A stretch of 64,000 nt of DNA from assembly GCA_002110485.1 (NCBI GenBank), contig MOWL01000001.1:1922001-1986000 (forward strand), read 5' to 3'. The DNA comes from Emergomyces orientalis. Taxonomy: Eukaryota > Ascomycota > Eurotiomycetes > Onygenales > Ajellomycetaceae. The notes beneath the pieces are model-generated. The model saw nothing but the letters and a program-made list of their open reading frames with translations, made no database searches and was not told the origin of the DNA. Shown here piece after piece: positions 55,122-64,000 of this stretch. The position numbers and the translations under genes are program-made. Positions within the stretch are counted from its first letter, which is position 1; the number at the start of each line of letters is the position of its first letter.

Positions 55122-58100
55122 GATAACCTTTGCTCCATGACTCCATGCGTCACATGCGTACCCTCAACTCCGGATGGATCCTCACCACTCTATATTACCC
55201 GCTACGGTAACGCACTTCATCTCACCTCTTTCCATCGCATCCAAAGCCGTCGGTACGAGCTCTTCGCCTCTTTACTCCTCTTATCCCTAGCCGTCCTCGA
55301 TATTTCATCACCGCCCCCCGAAACTTAATATCCCACCTAGTCATACCACTCTCCTACCTACCTTGTACACTAAGATTCACCATATAAAAGAAAGAAAGAA
55401 AAAGCAAAAGAATTAAAAAATTGGCAGTATAAATGAAAGCCCTAATACAAACACACAATGCGCAACAGATTCACCAAACACCTCTGCCAATCGACAATCG
55501 AAGCCTTTCCTACAATATTTTTTTTGGGTTATATATTTATGAACAAAACAACCCCACCGCCCCTCAGTACCAGTCTGAGTACCGAATAATTCGAAACATG
55601 GGGAACAGAAAATGGGAAACACAAAAAAAAAAAAACCCCCCGGATAGAAAATCTAGCTATCTGTCTATCCATCTTCCCTGTCTTCCCCATGCTACTACTG
55701 CTAATGATGCTCTGTATTCTGTATATTATCTCTACTATTTTTCATTGTTGGTTTATTTCATATGTATTTTCCCTTTTCATATCATATACCACTTCATATT
55801 GCGATGCATCAGTTGTTGTTGTTGCTGCTGTTTAATATCTTTTCTTCTACTTTTTCGTCTGCTGTCAGTTTTATTTTATATACCAGCAAGGGTGTTAAAC
55901 AACCAAAAACCATTTCCCCCGTCTCCCAACAGAATGAAAAATAACGTTTGGTCGAGGCAATGGCACGTACGCAATGGATGATTACCTTTTTTTTAATTTT
56001 TTTTAATTTTTAATTTTTATTTCTGCTGTTATTACCAGGTTGACTTCAACTTGCTGTTGCTTTCTTTCCCAAAACTCTCTGCTTTGCATTGTTGCTTTCG
56101 GTTTCAGTAGCACTTTTTTTTCTTCTTCTGCTTCTCGGATTTTCCTTTCTAAGCTTATAGCGTTTTTAACATGACTTGTATGGTTTTGGTTTTGTACGTT
56201 CTGATTCTAAAACAATCTGCAACAAAAATTATCGACAATGTCCGAGTTAAATTTCATTAACTTGATCTCCTTTCATTCCAGCGGCTTTTTTCTTTTCCTC
56301 TTTGGCTTTTTGGTTCCTTTCCCGCCCCCTTTGTTTTCCTTATACGTCCTTTTCCCGTATGTACGCCTGAACTAAGGATGGCATGCTCTTTGTGTTTCTA
56401 TCTAAATTGCCATTCAAAAAGGAGGTGCGAGGAGGAAAATGGTCAATGTTTTAGCTTTGTCGTGTTCTTTTAACTTATCAGACAGATTGGGGATTGGCTA
56501 CTTAGGTGAAAACTGGATAAACATAGATCTTGAAGAGAAAAATATATATTAAAAAAAAAGTTGATTGTGGAGAAATTTCAAGTTCTAAGAGTAATGGGTC
56601 TTTTGAATAGTGTATAAATCACGCTTTATATCCCTCGCTCAACATCAACCTCCCCCCCCACCCGGGTGCCGGCTTACAACTAACTAACCACCTCATTCTC
56701 AGGTAGCGGACACAGAGATTTTGGCGATATATCACAACGTGACAGTCTTCTCCCTCCGATGGCTATGAGCCTGTTTCACAGACACTGGGAAATTTTATTC
56801 TCCCATTCTTAGATCCAGAACGAATACGAATGTGATTCAGACCTTTTTTATTCCGCAGAAATGCAGACCTTCATCTAGGTCAATGGGTGTACTGTACATG
56901 TATATACATGTGTGTAAAATTCACTACTCTAGAACTGTAGAAGATACAGGGAGGCTGAGCTATCTAAATCTCTTTTTTATTTTTATTTTTATTTTTATTT
57001 TTATTTTTATTTTGAAAGTTGCTCAATTATCTCACGCAGTTGTATTGTATCAGAGAGCGGTATGAGTAAGTAGTAGCAACCTTAGGTTAAGACAGCTGCA
57101 CGTGATCAGCAGCAGGCAACTCCTATTTCCCACAGGATCCATGAAAAGGAATGGTTGTGTATCATCAGCAACTACATATGTTTATTGTGACAGATATCCG
57201 TAGCTTGCTGTTACATTGACATTGCATATAAGAATGTGCCACCATCGTTTATTTTGCCACCATTCTACCCGTCCCGCAGCCTCTTTCTGACTGACCTGTG
57301 GTGTGGGCGGTGACTCATGTGTACAGCCTGAACGCAGGGATGCATTGTATGGAGGTACGTGCAATGTTCTCATGCAAGATGTTATCCATAACAACCAGAT
57401 ACATAAGCGCATGACACGTAGCATACGTATGAAAGATTTTTGCACCGGTTGGATGTCGAATCATAACTCCACCCCATATCGCATGCCAGCAACCCCACAA
57501 AATTCCCATGATTAATGACAGCGCTGGTATAATAATAAGATTCGCTTCTGCCGAGTTCCTGCGTGTCGTGACGGTCGTGATAAGGTTTATTTTACAGCCC
57601 TCAAGAAGCAGCCTATATAGGGGGAGGATGGGAAGTGGTTGTGTGGCTTATCCCTGTTTTGTCTAGGGGGCATCATTGGCTAAGGATGCTTTGCAATGGG
57701 TATGTGATTGGTCGTGAGATGAGTGGACAGGCAGATGAGTAGTTAAAAGCAGTATTGGGGTTGGACTGGATGGCTGTGTGCGGAATGCCTGCTGGGGCTT
57801 AAACTCTGGCAGGTGGGGAAGAAGGTAGCTGGGGGGTATCTTTGGAAAGAGAAAGAGAGCTATTTGTTAGGTTTCGAATAGCAGAAATGCGAACTCCCTG
57901 TTAATGACTCGAATGTATCCGGAGGAGGTACGGGGGTGATATGAGGCTACTTATGAACAGCCACACTAACAAACTCCCCAGGAATCGCGGGGACCGGGAT
58001 CTTCTGATTATTCATATCAATAACATTTCAACTTCCTTGTTTGCGAGCCAAGGAAGTAAAAATACGCTTATTCCTGGTATATCGCATTGCAGATATGTGC

Positions 58101-58134
58101 CACGTTTGTATATACGCTTGAGGAGTGAGGCATA
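55122..58134. other. intergenic, 3 kb
   Basis: Long gap with low-complexity blocks: an A13-C6 run at 55623-55641, T-rich tracts at 55985-56030, and a hexamer array at 56973-57013. Open frames at 55433-55981 and elsewhere are driven by this composition. No gene or RNA could be supported. Confidence 0.45.
56973..57013. repeat. TTTTTA hexamer array, about seven units
   Basis: Period-6 array with A every sixth base and T elsewhere, in the gene-free region upstream of the csn12 3' end. Confidence 0.9.
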
Positions 58135-59883
58135 TCAGACCCCCGTTCCGGGGAACGCGGTACCGCCTTTACTTAACACCACAATACCTCTTTCTCGGGA
58201 AATGTATCCTTTCATCAAGTTCTGAGTAGTGGTTCAGTCAGCAGCTCGCAGAGAAACATTTTAGGAGGTGTCGATCTCTCCAGGGATTAGGACAGAATCA
58301 TTTGGAAAGAGAGAAAAAGGGCCTGCTCTCACTTTATAAATTAGATTTGCTAGAAAGCATTCAACTTCATCCATATCTAGTGGAGCCTTTTCATCCACCT
58401 TGTTGCCTAACCTAATTGCAGCAGCGAATTCCGCAACGGGGATTCGCGTCCGTCTGATGGGTGGTTGCCCGCTCACTGGTGGATCATATCCTCCTGCCAA
58501 GAACACTTTCCGGAAGAGGTTACGGAGTGCGATGTCCCGGCCCCGCTCAAGAGGTAAATATATACGCCTCTTCACGAACTCATTCTCGCCTGCTGCCATG
58601 GCCGCGTCGAAACCTGTAAGATCGCCCTTTTTGATACATTTGCTCAAGGGGCTGTATAACCCCTCGAGACGTGGATAGGGAGCAAGGAGTCGATGTGTTG
58701 GTAACGTGTGGGTCGTTACGATGTGGCAGGGGATAAGGTAGGTAAGGATTAGTCTAGATAGAGTAGCTTAGAACTGTTGTCAAATATGGACAAGGGAAGG
58801 GGTCATCATGCACCCACTCTCTATTTTTTTTTGCATCAGGATGGCACATTTTCCAGGCGTACGTCAAATGCTCCTCAGCCTAGGCGATTCACTAGTCAAT
58901 ATACCGATCAAACGTAGATATCTAAGCAGTGCCAAAACACCGGAGGTACATACCTCTGCATAGTTCTCTTCGAGGAAACATATCACTCCGAGATAGTATT
59001 TGTAGGTGACAATATGCGATTTGGGGAAGGCTGAAATAGGTGGTAAATCTGCGTGCGATGCATTTATGGCGCGCAGCAAGCTCTTACATGATGATATGGC
59101 GCCGAGCTACAAGTAATGGTTAGAGAACGGACTAGATGTCAGGAATGACAATGCCCCAGGAATCTGGTACCTTGAAATATGTTTTGAACGAAAGGTTCAC
59201 AGTGTTATACACGCCCCATTTACGAGACTCTTCAAGGGGTGCCCTGGAAGAAATTGTTTAGATGAATAACTTGTAGTAATAGAGAATGACACCCAGACAG
59301 AAACATACCTGTCATGGAGACATAAGGTGAACATCCGGTTAATGATTTGAGATGATTCCTCCAACTTGGCATTTTTACCGGCGTCGGAGATAACATCATC
59401 TTGGAAACCATTATTAAATGTATCTGAATCTTGGGAAGTGCTAGAATCCGCTTCCATCGCGAATATTCGAAGATATCTCCCCACGACATATAGACAGGGC
59501 AACGTCCACGCCTGGAATCCTCCATTGGTGTACCCGCGTATAAGAAGATTGGCAACCTGCTTCCAAGCATTGAAGACTTTGGTCCAATTCCCCGTCTGGG
59601 GTGACTCTTCGAGTTCGACTATTTCAGCCACAGCTTTCCAGAATGCCACGAAAAGCTCTACCCACGCATTGGCTTCCTGCTTCGGGAGTTTGATCCCCGT
59701 CGATCGGTCTTGCAGGAGGCCGAATCGAATATCCGGCTGAGCATTGGCGAGATTTGTGAAATAATAGAAATTCCGCAGCCTATCAGGGTCATTTGGAGGG
59801 GCGACGGGAGTAATTGTAGCTGCCAGCGCAGAACCAGAGCCTACCTGCTGAGCTTCTTTGAAATCAGCAAATATGGCGCTCAT
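58135..59883 (-). CDS. csn12: Csn12-like PCI domain protein
   Basis: Six exons (59883-59309, 59243-59171, 59106-58954, 58879-58818, 58753-58333, 58221-58135) join in frame to 456 residues. Yeast Csn12 binds the COP9 signalosome core and, with Thp3, acts in transcription elongation and splicing. Relatives are Thp1 and animal PCID2 in mRNA export. The N-terminal helical half has ANAWVELFVAFWKAV and LLIRGYTNGGFQAWTLPCLYVVGRYLRIFA. The conserved middle is ESRKWGVYNTVNLSFKTYFK and TYKYYLGVICFLEENYAEAE. The PCI part has ILTYLIPCHIV, LERGRDIALRNLFRKVFLA and LDMDEVECFLANLIYKNLMKGYISRERGIVVLSK. Two exons are short (62 and 73 bases) but keep family words across the joins. Csn12 versus Thp1 was decided by length and the ENRxLxLTYLIP block; a moderate doubt remains. 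Confidence 0.9.
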
Positions 59884-60313
59884 TTTGCGGCCAACCCTCT
59901 AATTGTACTGCGTGCTCTGGGTGTTGGTGAGGGAAGCAAAATTGCAAAGACAAAACCCAGCAAAGGTACGTAAGATATCCCTAGTATTTAGACCCTATAC
60001 CCTCATCTCCAAGTCCGAGTCAGTCAGTCCCTCCTCCTTGTTGTTGTTCGATGTTCGCGGTGTGTTGTATCTAAGTATATTTTGGCGCCAGAGAAGGTGG
60101 GATGTCTTGGCATCGCCCATCTGGGTTAGCGTGAGGAGGGTCCCGAGTTAAGCGAAGGGCCACAGACAGCCCAAGCCACCACAAGTCCAACAAATCTGAA
60201 ATTCCGTGAGTTGAAGACGGTATCCATCTCACGACACAGCACGACAACCAGACAAAGTAAGTACTTATCTTATAGCTATCTTGAATTGCGAGTTACTGAC
60301 ATTGGGATTTTAG
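59884..60313. promoter_or_regulatory. divergent promoter region, csn12 / eL20
   Basis: Only 430 bases separate the two start codons. The eL20 side contains a probable 5' untranslated intron, 60257-60313: donor GTAAGT, branch-like ACTGAC at about 60294-60299, acceptor TTTTAG directly before the ATG. The csn12 side is AT-mixed with no feature I can name. Confidence 0.55.
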
Positions 60314-61360
60314 ATGGGTGAGTTTTATCCCTTGATTCGAGTCCCCACGTTGCAATACCCTGCCAAAAACCCTTCGAGATAGCGCTGCAATTATCTACCC
60401 ACACAAAAAAATCCCAATTCATGGAGTTGCACTTGATGGAATATCGCGATCGTTGCCAGTGAAGAAAACTGGTTGCTGTGTTCCGATGGGGATATGTTCG
60501 CGCAGGAACCCTTCCCTGGAGCACGTTTTTGGACTTGGATTCTTTCGTATCGAATTGTTAGAGATTTGGATGGACTGATGGACAGCTCGACACATGCGTT
60601 TACCATTTTGATATCGCCTACGATGATTCAGAAACAACCGTTGGGAACACTGTCTAATTTTGTGTGTTATATTAGGGCGTCTCACGGAATACCAGGTCAT
60701 CGGGCGCCATCTGCCCACAGAGGCAAACCCCACGCCAAAGCTGTATCGCATGCGCATCTTCGCCCCTAACACCGTAGTTGCAAAGTCGAGATTCTGGTAT
60801 TTCTTGATGAAGCTGCGAAAAGTGAAGAAGGCAAATGGCGAAATTGTCTCTCTCAATGTGGTACGTACATCTTCCTGGAAAATTTTTCACTGGCTTCAAT
60901 TTCCTATCTCCAAAAATCTCTCCTGACACGTTACTGAAATCTGCCATTTTCCTTTTTAGATCCACGAGAAGCGCCCAATGAAGGTCAAGAACTTCGGTAT
61001 CTGGATTCGTTACGATTCGCGTTCCGGCACACACAACATGTACAAGGAATATCGGGAAATGTCGCGAACTGATGCTGTCCAATCCCTCTACCAGGACATG
61101 GCCGCCCGCCATCGCGCCAGATTCAGCTCCATCCACGTATGAGATCTCCGCTGCCATCTGTATCATCTATCTTGTTTTATTAACTTGGTTCTTTTCCCCA
61201 GATCCTGAAAGTTGTCGAGATCGAGAAGACCGACCTCATCCGACGACCATACATCAAACAGCTCCTCACCAAGAACCTCAAGTTCCCTCTCCCCCATCGC
61301 GTTCCTAAGGCCAGCACCAAGAAGGTATTTGCAGCCCAGAGACCTTCGACTTTTGCTTAA
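60314..61360 (+). CDS. rpl20: 60S ribosomal protein eL20 (L18a family)
   Basis: Structural protein of the large ribosomal subunit. Exons 60314-60317, 60676-60860, 60960-61136 and 61202-61360 give 174 residues, the usual length. Diagnostic blocks are EYQVIGRHLPTEANPTPKL, RMRIFAPNTVVAKSRFWYF, FGIWIRYDSRSGTHNMYKEY and KVVEIEKTDLIRRPYIKQLL. The first coding exon is only ATGG; its G joins GG of the next exon to make Gly2 (MGRLTEYQ). A strong acceptor lies directly before the ATG, so if the upstream untranslated intron is real this is a 4-base internal exon. The first coding intron is 358 bases, the longest in the gene. High expression is expected, but no promoter element can be named. Confidence 0.95.
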
Positions 61361-61904
61361 GTGAATATGGAGGATATTGTTGGCGTGGAAAATGTGGGCA
61401 GCGGGATATGAATGAACTGCGTTTATGGCTACTTGCACGTGTATGCTGGACAGATGGACTGGTTGGAATGTGTTACTACGTTATCTCCAAGATCCAGCTG
61501 GCCTTCTTTTAGTCTATGGAGCAAAAACTTTTTTCAATTTAATAATTTTCATAAAATTTCATGGTCTTCCCGGTCCGGTTTCACCTGGCTATATTGCCCA
61601 ATCGTTAGAACCAATATTTCTGTAGTTCTCATAAATGAATGGTTTCGAGCATAATCTTCTTTTTTAAATAGCACTTTGTGCTGGTATTTTAAACCCTCGT
61701 AACTTTTTGCTCGGGCTTGTAACCAATGGCAGCTCTGCAAAGCTGGGTGCCAGATTTTCTACCCCATTGCGTCATGGCTACCATCCCTTGCCAGGCCTTG
61801 TGCTATAAAGCACCCACCAACCTCAAACCCAATTCAACTTCCATCAACCACCCTCCCCATCCACGCATCCATTGATTCCCCGGATACATCAGTTTCCGCC
61901 CAGA
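61361..61904. other. intergenic between eL20 and mcr1
   Basis: 3' region of rpl20 (AT-rich) and the C-rich leader of mcr1 (61830-61904). No further gene. Confidence 0.5.
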
Positions 61905-63083
61905 ATGTTTGCACGATACACATTCCGATCCGCCCAGCCTCTGGCGCAGGTGAGTTCCGTTCTTCAAATCAACGATCGGGTGCCCGCCTTGCTGACATTT
62001 CGATTCAAAATTGCGTGTAGGGCGTGCGCAAATATTCCTCGGAAGCTCCCGCAAAGTCATCGCGAGCTCCGCTAATTGGCGGTCTTGTTCTCGCAGCGGG
62101 CGCCGGCTACTACTACTGGCAAACTACTTCCGCGAAGCCTGTAGCTGAACTGAAGGAACGCAGCAAAGTCTTCAAGGGAGGGGATCAGGGCTGGATTGAC
62201 CTGAAGCTGGCCCACATTGACCATGTTAGCCATAACGTCAAGAAATTCCGCTTCGAGTTTGAGGATCCTGAGAGTGTTTCTGGTCTTCATATCGCCTGTA
62301 TGTCTTAGTCTTATTCCAGGGACGGTTAATATTTCGAATATATCCAGCTAATCTGTGTTCCGCGAAACAGCCGCTATTCTGACCAAATATAAGGGCCCAA
62401 CGGACGAGAAGCCGACAATCCGTCCTTACACCCCTGTCAGCGAGGAAAGTATGTACATCAAGTATCAAACATATCGGTGACTTTGATGGCAGATTGCTCA
62501 TCCAAAATTAACAGGCCAACCCGGCTACCTCGAACTCCTCGTAAAGCGATATCCAGACGGCCCGATGTCCAACCACTTGCACAACATGGCGGTCGGACAA
62601 CGACTTGATTTCAAGGGCCCTCTGCCCAAATATCCCTGGGAACCTAGCAAGCACGATCACATCTGCCTGATCGCCGGAGGCACCGGTATCACACCCATGT
62701 ATCAACTGATTCGCAAGATATTCAGCAACCCCGACGACAAGACCAAAGTGACTCTTGTCTTCGGCAACGTCACGGAGGAAGACATCCTTTTAAAGAAGGA
62801 GTTTGAGCATCTCGAAAACACGTACCCTCGACGTTTCCGCGCATTCTATACTCTCGACAAGCCTCCTCAGGACTGGCCCCAGGGCACTGGCTTCATCTCC
62901 AAAGAATTGCTCAAGACTGTGCTGCCCGAGCCAAAGACGGAGAATATCAAGATTTTCGTGTGTGGACCTCCGGGCATGTATAAAGCTATCAGCGGGCCTA
63001 AGGTTAGTCCGAAGGACCAAGGCGAACTTACTGGTCTCCTTAAGGAGCTTGGATATAGCAAGGATCAGGTCTATAAGTTTTAA
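61905..63083 (+). CDS. mcr1: mitochondrial NADH-cytochrome b5 reductase Mcr1
   Basis: Mcr1 transfers electrons from NADH to cytochrome b5-type acceptors and supports ergosterol synthesis and antioxidant recycling. In yeast it occurs in the outer mitochondrial membrane and the intermembrane space. Exons 61905-61949, 62021-62297, 62371-62448 and 62515-63083 give 322 residues. The N-terminus (MFARYTFRSAQPLAQ) is a basic targeting peptide, followed by a membrane segment, APLIGGLVLAAGAGYYYW. The FAD site is RPYTPVS. The NADH site has GGTGITPMYQLIRKI and CGPPGMYKAISG. The C-terminus LGYSKDQVYKF is typical of the family. All introns are short (66-73 bases) and family words run across each. The cytosolic paralogue Cbr1 lacks this kind of presequence, which supports Mcr1. 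Confidence 0.95.
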
Positions 63084-64000
63084 GCCTGTTTATTGGACGG
63101 AGGCGAGGATAGCACGATTTCCCATCTATCTTTTTTCGTTGCTATCCATCATGAAAGGCCCGTATTTATTAGATTTAGAAGGGATGAGGTCAATTGTTTT
63201 TTTCTGGATCCTGTATTTATATCGTTTGGCTTGTTATAGTAGAATTCGACTTTTCACATATTCTCATATAAATATCCTCTACTCTTATAAACTCGACAAA
63301 TTGCCGTCCTGATCTCTTCACCGACGTGTCACATCCTTTAATGATGAAGCGCAATTATCTGCGCCAATCGATCATCCCGAAGCTAAGGTATTGGGAAACA
63401 GATTCGCAAGTCGGCAAGTCGCAAACCACAGGTCACAAGCCACAAACCCCAATGGAAAACATGATTCCTCCCGCCAGCTCTCCTCCTTAACGATTCCCAA
63501 GCATGCACAAACCGAATGTTGCCAGCTGACACCACTCTCTGAAAACCAGATGTGGCCCCGAATCAACCAGTCTACATAAGACTACAAACCATGATGATGG
63601 AGCCAACCAGCCAGGAAGAGCGAGAAGGCACAGTAATGCATGCAAACACCAAGTCATGTTTTCTCTCTGCCTACGTTGCTGAACCATTGAACATTCAATC
63701 AATCCTTTTGAATAATAATTCATGCATGGACAATTGTCAGTCAGCCCCTTACAGCCTTCAAAAACAGTCAACGACTTTTCCTTTTCTTTTTCTTTTTTGC
63801 TTTCGTAATGTATGTATGTACAGTACAGTACAAAAGGCTGCCCCGCTTGCGCTCATTGTATATGTAAAACTTATTTATATACGTTGTTAATACACCCCTC
63901 ACTCAATAACTGAAGGAGCTTCATATGCAATTATTATCGAAAAGAAAACTAAAAATAAAAATAAAAAGAGAGAAAAAGAGAGAAAAAGAGACAGGTTAAG
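63084..64000. other. intergenic to window end
   Basis: 3' region of mcr1, AT-rich, ending in a purine-rich tandem repeat. A short open frame (63552-63890) lacks any family signal. A gene beyond the window edge may begin or end here. Confidence 0.4.
63964..63992. repeat. three AAAAAGAGAG-type 10-base units
   Basis: Three near-exact tandem 10-base units, preceded by AAAAAT repeats, at the right edge of the window. Confidence 0.85.

Noticed and set aside
55433..55981. Open frame of 182 codons on the plus strand
   Set aside because: Composition-driven by T-rich and A-rich runs; no conserved words.
60318..60675. Possible snoRNA in the long first intron of eL20
   Set aside because: Ribosomal-protein introns often host snoRNAs, but I could not find a convincing C box/D box pair or H/ACA hairpins by eye.

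Overview
The window is nuclear DNA of a filamentous ascomycete (Pezizomycotina). The evidence is gene content (Sec61 beta, Sds22, Mrd1, Clr2, Stb6-like, Rmd5, Tim10, Csn12, eL20, Mcr1), many short GT-AG introns of roughly 50-350 bases, and long pyrimidine-rich or AT-rich intergenic stretches. Protein wording and intron style suggest Eurotiomycetes, most likely Onygenales; that placement is inference. No tRNA, rRNA, CRISPR, intact transposon or virus-like gene was seen.

Layout. 1-1867 has no recognisable gene. 1868-13345 carries four plus-strand genes: Sec61 beta, a large DUF4140/DUF4139 protein, a tiny seven-exon zinc-ribbon protein and the five-RRM ribosome-biogenesis factor Mrd1. 13783-14541 (minus) is the C-terminal two thirds of a xylose-reductase-type aldo/keto reductase whose 5' part is missing. 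15793-17158 is a hypothetical, possibly mitochondrial, protein. The minus strand then holds sds22 (18114-19899) and a Psr1-type phosphatase (21915-23866). After a 3.4 kb gap come a peroxisomal ABC half transporter (27284-29872), a cytochrome P450 (30638-32640) and a broken alpha/beta hydrolase relic (about 33220-33559, minus).

34774-41730 is the most interesting stretch: a Clr2-type heterochromatin silencing factor, a 2-oxoglutarate/Fe(II) oxygenase-like gene (minus) and, divergent from it, an SRA-YDG domain protein with a duplicated basic motif around a cysteine cluster. The remainder is housekeeping: rmd5 (GID E3 ligase), a STB6-like protein, tim10, mitochondrial lysyl-tRNA synthetase, a BTB protein, csn12, eL20 and mcr1.

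Most genes are independent units, as is normal in fungi. Plausible functional links are Clr2 with the SRA protein (chromatin), Tim10 with MSK1 and Mcr1 (mitochondria), and Sds22 with the Psr1-like enzyme (phosphatases), but these are inferences from family knowledge. Exon models were assembled by hand from reading frame, splice dinucleotides and family conservation. Every spliced model given closes in frame. Two small unusual exon structures (an ATG-only coding exon and a probable 4-base exon) and two gene relics are the main anomalies.
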